Source: Chaetoderma sp. LZ-2023a
Taxonomy: Eukaryota > Mollusca > Caudofoveata > Chaetodermatida > Chaetodermatidae
Direction: 5' to 3'
DNA: 64,000 nt
NCBI GenBank assembly: GCA_034401795.1
Contig: CM067370.1
Span: forward strand, 57,457,295-57,521,294
Shown: positions 11,500-26,100 of the stretch, piece after piece
Layout: every line of letters starts with the position of its first letter
How positions within the stretch are numbered: position 1 is the stretch's first letter
The notes under the pieces: model-generated
What the model saw: the letters and a program-made list of their open reading frames with translations, nothing else
What the model was told of the DNA's origin: nothing
Database searches by the model: none
Position numbers and translations under genes: made by a program

Positions 11500-13535
11500 C
11501 TCTTCCCATTCCCACCCACTTCATGCTATTACCCAATTATAGAGTTACCACACGCGGAAGCTAAGGCTCCCCCAGGCCATGCTTCCTGTAGAGTGGAACA
11601 TGTAATAAATAACATGGACGTGAAGAGGCTTGATGAGGCCTTGGCTTGTTTGAAGAACAGCAAAACCACACAACTTGGTGTACCCCTCCAAGGCCTAAAA
11701 TCGCGATTAACAGGCGGCAGTGGGCCCGCTAGGGAAATTGGGCTTATAGTGCAGAGAAGATATTGAAGGCCTCTGTGTCTAATGAAGGATGAATTAACAT
11801 CCTACTGTGGTACCATCTAGTCGGCGCATTGTTCGGGCTGCTGAACTTGGTAATAGTAAGTGGACATGTGTGGTACGTGGATGATAGTCCACACCCAGGA
11901 CATCTCTAGCAGACTAGAAGTTCGCTGGGTTTGCCAGAGATGGCCTGCAGACAAGGCCGGGGAAAACGGTCAAAGTTTGTATTCTGTTGGCAGATAGGTA
12001 TGGATCAGACCGTCGGTTGCCCATGAGCGTGAGCTCAGATGGTGATCAATATCGACTGGGTCACCGGCCGGTTGTCTTGATCATGTCAGTTCACTTGTGT
12101 GATCAAGATGGCTCAATGTACAGCCAGGCCATGGCAAGCATTCGTATTGCAAGTCATGTCTCATGTGATCAGAGGTTATGAAAAGTGATTCTTTGGGAAG
12201 CAGGAGGGTATGTGCGTGAGACGGAGTAACCTGTCACTTGCTGGACGATTGGAGCGGTCTGTGATCCCAAGTACCCGCGGGATGAATGACCTAGTATGAT
12301 CCATGCGGGGCCTCTTGCTAAAATGATGTCCACGAATGATCTATGCGGAGCCCTAGCTAAAATAACATCTAGCAGGCATCACCTCCATGGTACGGTCCAA
12401 CCAGGCTGCGGCCCTCACTAAGACGACCACTTAATTGGCATCCAGTACTGTGTCCACTCAGGTTGGGAGTCGGCAGGGTGTGCCTTGACTCTGTCCTGGA
12501 TTATGTTCCCCTAACTTGGACAGGTCTTTATCTCAGGCATATACTGAGAGGTACCTAGCCTAGGCTGCATCCTGTGTGGAGAACTGGGCGTCCGTCCGGC
12601 GTGGCGGGGACAGGGAAACACACTGGAGGGTACAAGTGCGGACCACCCCCATTCCAAGTTGCCCACCCCCCCCCCACATCCATTAGCATCACCACCCTCA
12701 CTCCAACTGGCATCTCTAGTCTATGCACCAAGTTCGGACATTACCGGTCCTGTCCATTTCACACTCCACTCATCGTCTGTTGACTGTCAATCTTCAGATA
12801 TGAGAGTCAGCTGCTACAGAGGAGGTGCCCTCCCGCACCACAGTAACCACCCCCATCCCCACCCAACCCAACCCCCACCCTACCCCCACCCCACCCCCAC
12901 CCCCGTGAGCACAGTCAAAACATCACACCAAGACACAGAAAGCCAGGAGCATACAGAAAGCACTTGCCCACAAGGCTGGATACGTCGATTCATCATTGTG
13001 CGAACATTACATACTTACCTGGTTATATAAATGATATAACGGAGACACTCAACATCATCAACAACATAGATAGCATGCACCTAACTTTTCCTAACTTTTG
13101 TAACAGAAAAAGTTAGAGACACCTTTTCCGCAACATTCCCTCCCGCACGAATGCTGGGAGTTCATCACTTCCCGCAACCTGACGTTTCCGCAACAGCAAC
13201 AGACTCGGCATTCCCGAGATTGGAAACCTGGATCTGCCCACCTCGCATTACGCCAGCGTCACACAGCAACCCTGACTTCCCTACAACAGAACACCACCAT
13301 CATCATCAACATGAGTCAATATTTTCTGCAAACACCCCTTTATCCAGTATGCGGAAAACTGATCATACAGAAAGGAGGAGCAACACCACAATCATCTACA
13401 GTATGCGTTACGGGGGATCCCCTATGCCCCCGCCACCCCCACCCCCCAAACACACACACCCACCCACCCCGGAAACGTCGTACGTAATCAGCTAAACTAT
13501 CACACTTAAATCACACGTAATAACAGTCAATATTA
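11500..13535. other. non-coding or unrecognised 3' interior of the LTR element
   Basis: No envelope, integrase or other domain is recognisable. Two C-rich low-complexity patches (about 12,640-12,910 and 13,420-13,480) give proline-rich spurious frames. A degenerate ~55-bp motif (ATGATCCATGCGGGGCC) is repeated two or three times around 12,290-12,380. No clear polypurine tract precedes the 3' LTR. A purine-rich stretch, AAGGGGGAAGAACGGAAAAG, lies near 11,477-11,496, which suggests that this 2 kb was added or rearranged. Confidence 0.5.
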
Positions 13536-14384
13536 GTAGGAATCCCTGCTACTTGCAGCCAAGGCTTGGACGCATATCTAATAACCAAATGGTAGGTTAG
13601 AATTTAGCAGAAGGCCCTCATAAATAAAGCGGCAACTACCAATGCAGTATCTTTGGACCTACATAAGACGGTGAAATATGAAATCATCCGTCCCACCTTC
13701 ACGTAAACCAGCGTGCATCACATTAATTATAGTTTCACTAGGATTGATCACTGCACATAACACTTTGTTTGAACAAAAGAGTGGCCCTTTTTGCCTTTTC
13801 CTATGCTTCAGCGTTGATGGCATTTTCCTGTGACGGAGGCCCACACCAGGCACTTTCCCCTCAGAACAATATTATTTTGTGTGTGTTAGGGGTATAATTG
13901 GTTTATATTAAACTATTCAAGTAGCCTGGTTGCGATGCTACCTTGCAGGGATACCTCTGCGGATTTACGAATCTGTGAGGTACATTCGGCAAGCCCACAT
14001 AGAAAGAACACCAGTTGGTTCTATGTACGGTATTATTTTGCTCATTTACCAGCAAACGAGTACCATTGTTTGTATAGTTGTTATTCTTTTAATTATTATC
14101 ATCATGTCCAGACTTTTAAACTAGTTAATGGACCGACATACCGGTGACACAAACAGTCGGGATGAGACCGAGAGGTTCAATCTCAGCGGCAATGGTCGCA
14201 CGGCCCCACTGGAGCATTATCATTCCACCGGCTCAAGAAGCCGGTCTTTGTACCTTCCGGAGAGTCGCAATACGGGATCCGTAACCCCGAGAACCGTAGC
14301 TAACCAGCCCTCCCACGCATCCCGTTCATGTGGTGCGATGGAGTGGAGCAACACGACGGACCAGCACATACCCCCGTGAGCTAC
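13536..14384 (+). repeat. 3' LTR
   Basis: It matches the 5' LTR end to end, from GTAGGAATCCC to GAGCTAC, with scattered transitions and a 12-bp indel. The element ends here. Confidence 0.85.
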
Positions 14385-14625
14385 AGCAGTCTGACAAATA
14401 TGACATAAATATGCACAACTGAAGCAATGATTAAGGTATCACCTCAAAGTCGACATCTTGGACGTCATACTCGGGACAGTTTGGTACTACAAACACCATC
14501 CAATGCTCAATTACAAACATGCATGAAAGAACCTGTGGGGTATTTTTTGAAGTCGTGATATGCTGGTTATATATTGCATTATTGTTGTTTTCAATTGAGA
14601 ACGTTGAGCAGTTTTCTACATAAAC

Positions 14626-15245
<620 letters not shown>

Positions 15246-15302
15246 ATGTCTTTATGGTTAAAGTGTCTCCTTGTGCTGGTGTTAGTCAGTTTTCTAGCGA
15301 AT
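15246..15302 (+). CDS. TNFR-like gene exon 1: signal peptide
   Basis: Encodes MSLWLKCLLVLVLVSFLAN, a classic hydrophobic signal sequence, and ends at a perfect donor GTAAGT in phase 0. This start is chosen because the only other in-frame ATG, at 16,091, lies in intron 1 and would give no signal peptide. Confidence 0.85.
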
Positions 15303-17097
15303 GTAAGTATGCGTGCACAGAAAGTAGGGCCCACTTTACTTATGTAATGAACTACGCCTAATTTGTTTCCCTTAAGCAACATACCTGTATATCGAAGCAA
15401 ATTAACATTACAAATTAGAATTAGGCTACGGTCGCTTGTTATAGTTCGATATTAATGTTGACGTAATTCATTCAAGTGACACCGGTTAATGCTGTCTTTA
15501 TGGCATGTTGAATTTTGACAATCTTTCGCGCATCGATATGCTGGGCCTGTGATGATTAAGAAACGTAATTAACCTGTACCTAAGATGAGAATAATGGACA
15601 GGTAAGGCTGACGAAGAATACTTAAATACAGTAGAATATTTACCAGAACACACTATTTTGGACTAGACGCAATTTGCCAGTCGAACGATTGCATCTTCGA
15701 ACTATCAAATATTCGAAAGCTGTTGCTGTCTAAATTAATATCATAATATCACCCATTTAGAAATGTGTAGGTTTGCAGATTTACATATACCGGCACCATA
15801 GAAGACTGCCAGTGGTGTTAGTTTGGCCTCTGCATCTCGGCATCTGGTTAACTGTGTCGGGTTTACTCCATCTTATCTGAGCAGACTGTAATACTTGGAC
15901 ACACTGAGGTCATACCAAGTTGGGAAGCACTAGCGTAATGGGATTACGGTCATTGAGCCAAAGCTCGAGGACATTATCTTCGGTGTTATTGGAAATAAAC
16001 GGAGGGCACATGGTTTGTCAATATGATGCAATTTACCTCCAGTCATCCGCTCAAATTAAATTCATAATATTTCTCCTGTATGACTAACTTATGAATATAG
16101 TTATGATTGAGAATCTGAGACACTGGTATTGCGGGCTGAATGTGTTAAAGCGTTATAAAATGCGGTTTATATTTTCTCCTCAGCTGTCCCGTGGTTGGCC
16201 ATTAAAGAATGGATTTAGTGATACTGTAAATGATGAAGCTGTCGATATCAACACTAGCAACATATCTCGCGGAAACAGTGCCATCTCGTGTAGATGTAAG
16301 GCTGGCTATCACGCTGTCCCAGGTTGCAAGTCACAAAATAATACTCACTGTCTCCCATGCAAGGAGGGAACATTCAGTGAAAGAACCAGTGAGCGCACAC
16401 TGTGTCACACTTGTTCTCTATGCAAAGATAGTTATTTCAAGGTCGCGTCATGCACTAGAACATATGATACAAAATGTGCTCCATGCCACAAAGCATCTGC
16501 CGATCAACAGAATTTAAATGAGTATCTGGTGAAATGTAGAATGTCAAGCGATGACCCAATGTCGTGGTTATCCTTGTTTGGGATTAAGGCACCAAAGTTA
16601 GACTTTAAATTCGATGAAGATCCTAATACGCAGGGAGAGGAAGGCTTAATACTAGGCGGTATGATGGGCGATACATATATACAAAATAGTGAGTATAAGA
16701 CCAATGCCACTTCTACCAGCAGTACAACTTCAATATTGAAAGGCATTCCTTCTGCTAACCCCATGCCCCTCAGCACACCACGCATACTGACCACAGAAAA
16801 AATGGCCATGGATACATCTAGTTCAACCACAGAACCGCATGGTGAAGGGTTCCATAGCATGCCAGTTAACAGCGGTCCTGTTGAGCCACAGAATGCACAG
16901 CCAGCATTTGTCGTACAAGACACCAAAGCAATAGTTGTACCAGATCCTGACAAAAGTAACGTGGGAAAGAAGGCTAGAGACCAAGCGAAACCCATGAAGA
17001 CTGCTGACAAGCGTAATGACATACAGTCTGACTCTGTAGCAATTGTAGCCAATGCCACACAGACAGATCTTGCTGATGGTAGGTATATATTAATATA

Positions 17098-17156
<59 letters not shown>

Positions 17157-20100
17157 GTGCGTGCGTGCGTGCGTGTTTTTCTCGCTTTCACAGGCACATT
17201 TACTTCACCAAGTCTTGATAAGACACAAGTATGTGTGAAAACATATCAGGTTATAATAGAGTTGTTCTTTAGAGATAGCGTCATTCCATGTCAAACCACC
17301 CAAAATAGATTCAAAATGAAATGGCACTGACTACAATCTTGATGAAATTTGTCAGCTAATTTTTTTCCGCAGATACTAGGTTAAATTGAATGTCAGCATG
17401 AAGGTTAAAGGTCATCATATGCAAACCTGTATTCTAAATATGTAAAAGTTTCGTTTAAGATGAAACCAATTGTATACAAATCGACCGACTAGTTCAAGAT
17501 TTATATAAATAAAACAGTTGGTGTTTGGGCTCGTTTTGGCCCTCTTTCGTGATTTTTGACAAATTTCAAGGGGCCATAGCTTTTGAACCATTAGGCCTGT
17601 TAAGAAAAAAATTGAAATTTAAGCTTTTTCGCCATGGTTAATGAATCTGATTTGGTGCCGGTGTTACTTCAATCATTGGGTGATTTGACATGGGATTACC
17701 CGATAACATCGTTGAGTAGTGTTGTCCCTATTGACAGACACACATACCTACCAAACTCAAGAATGCTAGGTAGGCTACCTGTGTCCATCTTAATTATATG
17801 CTCAGTAAAATTGGTGTTCATGAGTTTCTTGTACAATAATGGCGATTCCTATGTTGTTATGCATTGTCTTTGTAGAAAATATGGTAGGCTAGTCAGCTTA
17901 TGCCATGGCGACAACCCGTCTGTCAACTTTTTCTTTAAGACGTTTCTCCTCCTAAACCGCTGGGCGGATTTTAACCAAATTTGGCTGGAAGGATCGTATG
18001 ATGGTCGGCTCTAGACACTCTAATCATAATTTTGATTGGTCAATTTTGTGGTCAAAATCTAGATTTTATTAAAAATGTACTGGAAATTGTCAAAACGGAT
18101 CTCCTACTTAGTCACTTGACAGATTTTTCTTATATGGCTAGAAAGACCATATGGTTGCAGGCTCAACAGCATCTTTTCAGAACTTTGATTTGTCAATTTT
18201 TTCGGATGAAAATCTTAGATTTTATGCAAAACTTACGCATCTCCTACTTAACCGCATTTCCTCCTTAACCGCTTGATGGGTTTCAAACAAATTTATCTGG
18301 AAGCATTCTATGGTAGTCTGCCACAGGACCTCTATTCACAATCTTAATCTTAATTTTATGCAAATTCTACCGGAAAGTGTTAAAATGAACAGCTTGATGA
18401 TTTCAACCAAATTTGTCTGGAATCATTATATGGTAGTCGCCTCCTGAACTTCTATTCAGAATATTAATTGGTCGATTATTTGGGTAAAAATTTAAATTTT
18501 ATGCAAAATCTATCGGAAAATGTCAAAACGCATCTCCTTCTTAACTGCGTGATGGATTTCAAACAAATTTGGTTGGAAGCATTCTATGGTACTAGGCTCC
18601 AGATCTTCTATTCAGAATTTTTATTGGTAAATTTATTTTTGGGTGAAAATCTAGATTTTATGAAAAATTTACTGGACATTGTCAAAATGTATCTCCTCCT
18701 TAGCCGCTTGGTGGAGTACAATCAAATTTGGCTAGAAGTATATCGTGGCACGCTCCAGAAATTTATTCAATATTTTGATTTGTTATTTTTGTTGGGGTAA
18801 AAATCTTAGATTTTATGAAAGTTTACCGGAAATTGTCGAAGCGCATCTCCTCCTTCGGCTAAATGGATTTGAACCAAGTTTGGCTTGAAGGATTCTATGG
18901 TGCGAGGCTCCAGATCTTTTTATTCAGAATTTTGATTGGACATTTTTGGGGCTTAAATCTTAGATTATTTGACAAATTTACCAGCAATGGTCAAAACACA
19001 ATCTCCTCCTTAACCCATTGATGGATTTCAACCAAATTTTACAGGAAAGATTCTATAGTGCGAGCTGGTTCCAGTTGTTTTCAGAATTTTGAGGTGGTCA
19101 ATTTTTTTGTGACAATCTTAGATTTTATAAAAAATTTACCGGAAATTGTCAAAAGCCATCTCCTCCTTAACTGCTCCAGATGCCGTGGCGACCGTCGGTT
19201 GACTGTCCATCTGTCGTCCATGCATCTATCGTCCATCATCTTTTGCTTTAAGACATCTCTACTCCTATACTGCTTAGCGGATTGTAACGACATTTGGTTG
19301 GAGAGATCATATAGTGGTAGGCTTCAGAATTTTTCTTCAGAATTTTGATTGGTCAATTTTCCTCAGGCATCTTAGATTTTCCGAAAATTTTCCAGAAAAT
19401 CTTTGAAATTCTGCTCTTTAGTCAATGGCCCAATTTCAACGAAACTTGGGTGGAACAATCCTATGATTGTAGGCTTCAACAGGAATTTTGATCGGTCAAT
19501 TTTTTCATTGGCTATCTTGGATTTTCCAAAATTGTGTTGAATTTCTTTAATCCTCCTATTATACCCGCTTGCCAGATTTCATTCAAATTTCTCTGGAAAT
19601 AGCCTCTGGTGGTAGGGTTCAGAACTTCTATTCGGAATTTGTACAGGTAAAAACTTAGCATTATCAATATAAACGTAAACATTTCCAAAATATGTTTAAT
19701 ATCTCAAAAGAGATTTGTCCGAAAAACATTTATGCCTTAGGCAGCAATGCTTTCCAGCATACAAAGCATTTCAAATTCTAATGTTCCAGGTGAGCAATAG
19801 GCCGTTAGGCCACTTGTTATTATTATTGAAACGACATTGACTGATACTTACATTTTGGAAAATTCGCTTTAATTTCGGTAATGTAATTGTCTCGATTTAT
19901 TATTGCTGCTATACTACCTTTGTTAAAAAGTTTTGATCTGGTCACCAACTAAAATTATTTTAAATACGAAACATTCCTATTGGAAAGAGCTTAAAAGCAA
20001 CTTCAGGTGAAATACCAGCGACATATCAAAATTCAAACGGCGAAAAGATCGGAAGAATTTTGAAAATCGATTTCCCTTTGACATGAACTAGTCCTAAACG

Positions 20101-23100
20101 CTGTATATAACAAATCTGTGAATTGTTATTCAAATCGGATAACCCCTTGTGGATGCAAATGTGGATTGAAAAAGCTTAACGCAGCCAAAACCTATACCTG
20201 GACATATAACCTGCTTGCAAAGCAGCCTTAAAAATTCAAAGTTCAAACGGCAAGAAAAATATGGAAAAGATTTGACAGTCGATTTCATTTTTCTGTGGAC
20301 TTGTCCAAACCATCATCGTATAGAACAAATCTGTGTGGGTGTGAATGTCATTTGCAAAAAGCTTAACGCAGCCAAGAACCATAACCAGGACGGATAGCAT
20401 GCATGTAAATCATCCATAAAATAATCAAAGTTCAAAAGCTGAAAAAATCTGGTGAAAAATTGAAAGTTGATTTCTTTTTTATGAGGTCTAGTTCTAAGCA
20501 TCGTATCGAACAAGTCTGTGAAGTTTTAATTAAATCGGGCAACCCCTCACGAGTGGGTATAAATGTCGTTTGAAAAAAGCTTAACGGAGCCAAAACCTAA
20601 ACTTGAACATATAACCTGCATGCAAATCAGGCGCCAAACGATTTAAAATCGATTTATCTTTGAAGGGGACTAGACTTTAACGTTGTATAAAACGAATATA
20701 TGCAGTTTTATTAAAATCTGACAAACCCGTGTGGGTGCAAATGTTGTTTTAAAAAGGCTTAGGCAACAAAAACCATAACCTAGACATATAACCTGCATGC
20801 AAATCAGCCGTAAAATAATCAATTAAAAAGGCTTAGCCAAAACCTATACCGGGCCATTTAATAATCAACGTTAAAACGTCGAAAATATTTGTATGTCGAT
20901 TTCATTTTGCTGTGGACTATACTTAGATGGCTGCATATGGCCCAGCGGGTCACCCTGTGTGACGTCAGTTTTATTGTTGAACCTGAAAGCGCATCCCTAG
21001 AGGAGTCCAAACTCACTTATTACCACTTTCAAAAAGTGTCCATTATAGCCGCCATCTTGAATTTAAAAAATGGCCGCCATTTCTCATAAATTGACAACAT
21101 AATATTCACAACAAAACCTACACACGCTTAAAATGTCCGCAATTTCTCCCCAGATATGGTAGAAATACCTTCCCAACACTAATTGTTCACTTACCCCATT
21201 GACAGTAGACATACAAATTCACCCACGCCCATTGTGCATCCGTGTATTTGTCCGTCTGTCCATATACCCACCCATGGAATTCATTCCAGAAGGATAAATC
21301 TACAAATACAGTATGGGTTCCTTCAAATTTGGTATGTTAATAGCTCATTGGAATGGGTTGCTTTGGATTGCATTTCATCAAAATCCATTCATATTTTCTA
21401 GAGTTACCCCACCCCACCCAACCCAACCCTACCCATGCATGCTCGCTCATCCCTGAAATTGTTAGGTTCATCAAGAATCTGGTTTCAGCTGGTTAAAGAG
21501 ACAAGTATCGCTAATATAACTTCATTAAATAATGACACGTGTACGCTAGACATAATTAGTAGGTTAGTGCTGTCACACTATTGAAATCCAGCGTTTTTAC
21601 TCCCAATTTTAAAATAACTATGCAGTGTTGAATATTCTGAATTAAATTTTCCTGGAATTATGTTGCAGTAGCTTCCAAACTAATTAGTTTCACACAATAG
21701 GCCTATGCAGGGTAAATTTTAAGCTTTCTGCTTTTCTGTCCTTGAAAGGGTTAATTAACTGATCCCAAATTTTTAAATGTTGACCCATATTTACTGCCTG
21801 TTGAATATTTTGAAACTGGAATTTGACTGGAAGCAGAAGTTGCAATAGCAACAGCTTTCAGAGAAATTACATTCAACATTTATTCAACTAACAAATTTTT
21901 CAAGAATTTGTTGTAGCTGGTTGATCGCAAACACGCTCCTGGCATAACCCTTCAATGTTTTTTAAAAATAGAAATTGCCCATAGGAAAACAATTTTTGAC
22001 AATTTAGCACTACAATGACTGGCGCGATCATCGGGACACTAATTGCACTTTAATTTCCTCCAAACACTGTAGCAAAGTGTCAGTTGTTTAGCCAGTACGC
22101 TAATTATCCACGAGATGCAAGATTTACCTCCCCTGGTTACGGCTATCCTCGATCGGGCAAACAGAGTAGGTGTGTCGGTGACGTCAGCTGCTTGTCCAAA
22201 ATGGCGCCTCTATCTACTGGTTACTTTAGCAATTTAAATTGAGGATATCTTTTTCATTTGTTGGCATAAAATAGTGCTCTTGGTCTCAAATTAATGCGGA
22301 AAATTAGTACTTTACGTCAGATGCATAAAATCCCCCAGTGGAACATCCCTTTAAATACGTTCTAAACATTTAAATTAAGATTACTAATTTTAATTATTAT
22401 CTTATGTTCACATAGTGTCCACATCAGAGATCATATATTCAACACATGTTGATACTGGTGAAGTGATTGGGTGCGGTGTCTTAGGACAGATTGTGGATGA
22501 CGCTTCTCTACAACTATAATTATGAAGGCAGCAAACCAGTACGAGAGAAAATTCTAAAACTAGAAACACCAAATGGGTGGCCGCGAAAAGCTGATACTAT
22601 ATGTGAATCTAATATTAACATTACCTCCATTATTTTGTGGCTGGAATGGAGTATGTCTGCAACAACTAGAGCTAGATTGTTAATGCAACTATAGATTAGA
22701 GTAGCAGTTTGTCAGGTGATACACAGGAGGAGCCTGAGTCTTGGACAAGAGATTATATGTTGTGCATCAAATGCAAAGATTGTTACGCCTAAGAGCTTAG
22801 TATTATCTTGGACAGTTAGGCAGGTTACACGTACCATGAACATTGTACGTGTGTTAAACAGATTGGGCCATGGTGCATGTAATGAAATCACCAGAGAAAC
22901 AGAGACAGCAATTGCAGACAAAGCCAGCCGTGGGGCGAACTTTGTTCCGCAGTCATTATCACCAGGTGTTCCACCATTGTATTTGCTAACACGGATATCA
23001 ATGAAGAGACACTTACTGGCGGTGGCACCTTCCAGGGTACTAGTGGGTGTCTAATGCAAAGAAAACCAAAGACTGATGAATTATCTATGTCTCGTACACA

Positions 23101-26100
23101 ACAGTGCTGCTTTAAACCATGGCAAAGTGACATCCAGACTTACTATGCGGGAAAAGCATTCCTCCTACACAAGTTCCAGATACAGCAACAACGTATGTTC
23201 CTGATGTTAAAATGAGTTCAACACTCGCAGGACAGAAATTCGCATTTATATTTCAAGGTTTTTCAAGTGTAATAGGAATTTCAACTCCGTGATCTGAAGA
23301 AATAGTTGCCTCAAGGACAGGTTTCAATCAAAACACTGCTGATGCCATCTGTGGAAACGTGTTAGTAGAACACATCCCAGTGACATCTCGTCACCAACAG
23401 AAATGTCAGTCATCTACTCAATGTTGTGCAGAAGTGATAAAATCTGCAAAGCACTAAATCTTGATTTAATATTGGCAATTGATCATGCAATATATTAGAA
23501 ATGGTGGGAGCATTAGGTATGGAGAAAGAATTGCTTTTGAAGGTTATTGTATGCATGGGAGATTTCCACACCATACTTAGCTTTACCTCTGTAATTGGTA
23601 CACGAATTGGAATTGCTGGATTGAGAGATCTCATGATAGAATCGGGAATAATTGTAGCTGGTCCTGCTGATGATGTCCTTAATTGTAAATATTACAATAA
23701 ATGCACGAGGTCTCTGAAAATTCTGTACGAAGCAATGATCAGAATGAACTTTGTGCTTTCATGCTTATCTCCTGGCTATCACACCAAAGTTCGGCGACAT
23801 TACTGTTACACAGAATGGTATAAACAAAGAAGAATTACGGTATCTACTTGAAAATATGAGAACAGTTTCACTAATGTTGCAAGACTCTTGCGAGTCTTCA
23901 GTGATGACAACCATGGGCCAATGTTCAAGTTTTAAAAACTCATTTTGCTTTATGTGTCATTTGTTGCTCAATCTAATCAGATCATTTAGACAAGCCAACT
24001 TGATCCTCTGCCTACTAGGTATTTACAGGATAATGCCGCCCATGCTTACTTCTGGACAACACAACTATGACAGGCATCTGCCATACTCAAATGGTGGAAT
24101 TGCCCATATCAAATTTAGCAGAGCATGAATATTTGGTAAACAGTGGGTTTGCAGCTCAACTTATTGCCTCCTACAAGTTTGGCAAAGTTCCACATGACTA
24201 TTTAGTAGAAAAAGAAAACAGAGCAATTACGGTCAAATGTGCCATTGTTAAATTCATCTGAACCATAGGAGCTGTTGATAGGTGCATATTGTTAGAGCAT
24301 GTTAGAGGCTGTGTGGCTCTCAAATGCTGTGAGCTGGATAGTAGCAATATTGATGAGCATTATGATCCGAGTCATCTCTGAATGACACAAGATCAAACTG
24401 ATATGGAGGAAATTACTCAAACTGGCATGGACTGGGGTGTAAATTCCTTTGCACCACCATGTAACATAAGTATAGTGATGGGCTCTGGCTACGAAATTGA
24501 TGGCACGGCAACAGACAATCCAGTTCACGCTGAGGAGATAGGTGAGCTGGCAGGACATCATTTATTACCAAGTGCATACTTTCCGCAGAAGAAGACTTCT
24601 ATGTTCCTATAAAGAAGACATGAATTGAGTCATTAATCAAACCAACAAAGGCAAAGTTGCAATTTATAATCGCGAAATGGTATGGAAAGCTGATTGGAAA
24701 CTAATTGTTCCCATGGCTATTATTGGGCAAAAACGAACACTGGAAATGAGAGAACTCGTGAAAATATCGGCTTAGTCCAGTTGCAACCTCATTCACTACA
24801 TCAGATGGACTCGAAAGTCAGTTTTAAATGGTGCATTAAAGAAATATGCAAAGGATCCAGGAATAAACATATTTAATGAATGTGTTATCAGTGATGTTGT
24901 GGCCATAGTTCACAGTTTGATTCATATTCAATGAACATGTTGCGAGCTGGTTGCACAGATATTCCAAAAATGCATAGTGCAACATTACAGGTAAAGACCA
25001 ATCGGGTAGATTTTGTAGCTGATACTCACAGGTCCAATTCTATCAAAAATTCTAGATGTAGTTAGTGTACCAGTGATGTGGTAGTGATCCACATCGAAAT
25101 ATCTGGCAGAGACACATCAAATCATCAATGCTGGATACAATATCTGGCTGGTTGGAAGGAACGAAATATCTCTAATGGAGGTCCAGGCTAAGGAGTAGTC
25201 AACCACTAAGTACGCTGCTACTTTATCAGGGAACAGCTGCATGTGACACGATATGAAAGGGTTTTTGAAGATGAATGGCAACACTGGAAATGCACAAGGG
25301 TGCAAAGATCTTTTGTGCTTACAAGATGAGGCAGATACCAGAATGATCTTACAGCATACATGCACTCATGGACATAAGGGCATACGGATAACTGCACGTC
25401 TATAGACTAACAATTTGTATTTCTTATATGTGATCAATAACAACGCAGAACGGCGTCTGGTTTTACAGTTGCTAAATTAGCATAATTATAGATAAAGAAT
25501 CACATTCATAAAAAGAGTTGAGTCAAACGGTCTATCACCGACATCTGCTTTTCGGGGACACAGATGATGGATCTTTAGGATGGTCGTACGTCGAGCTCTC
25601 TTAGATAACACCAGCTTGTGCTCCAAAATGCTATTCACTATGGTCAATTGTTTTTGTTAAACCACCAAGTGTCTTTAGTCATCACTCTTTGATGGCCCAT
25701 AAAGTGTCCCATATAGACAAGTTTTACTACACTACATACACGCATTGTCGATCTATGACTACTTTTGTTCCTAGTATAAATCATTTGATTGATTGATTCA
25801 TTGAAGTAAGTGATTGATATAAATGTTCTCCTTTAGATGCATATTGTCCTATGCATATTTCCAGTGATGGATGTGATTGATATCACAGTGGCGACCATTC
25901 TGGCTTCTAGAAGAGGCTATACATAAATATTTAACATTGATATGCATGATGAAAGAAGCTAGAATATGTTTAAAAAACAGGTTAACAATATATTTTGATT
26001 ATTATGCATTATTTTAAGATGGAATTCCTGTTGATTATATACAAAAACTGATATTCAGGCAATTAAATGGCGGCCATTTTGAATTCAAGATGGCAGCCAT

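Larger units (their letters stand above)
4397..14384 (+). mobile_element. Ty3/gypsy-type LTR retrotransposon, old and broken
   Basis: A ~10-kb element with two LTRs of about 850 bp, a primer binding site directly after the 5' LTR, and parts in the Ty3/gypsy order: gag-like region, aspartic protease, reverse transcriptase, RNase H, integrase. The LTR pair is roughly 90% alike by eye and differs by many substitutions plus small indels, so the insertion is old. The coding part is broken many times (of the order of ten or more breaks). Flanks AGCG on the left and AGCA on the right may be a decayed 4-bp target duplication. The stretch between integrase and the 3' LTR (about 2 kb) has no known domain. 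Confidence 0.9.

Noticed and set aside
12574-13495. Proline-rich frames as a possible third gene of the LTR element
   Set aside because: They are driven by C-rich low-complexity sequence and show no signal peptide, membrane span or known domain.
16504-17058. 184-residue open frame antisense to TNFR-like exon 2
   Set aside because: It is the shadow of a real exon with cysteine-rich domains and splice sites on the other strand.
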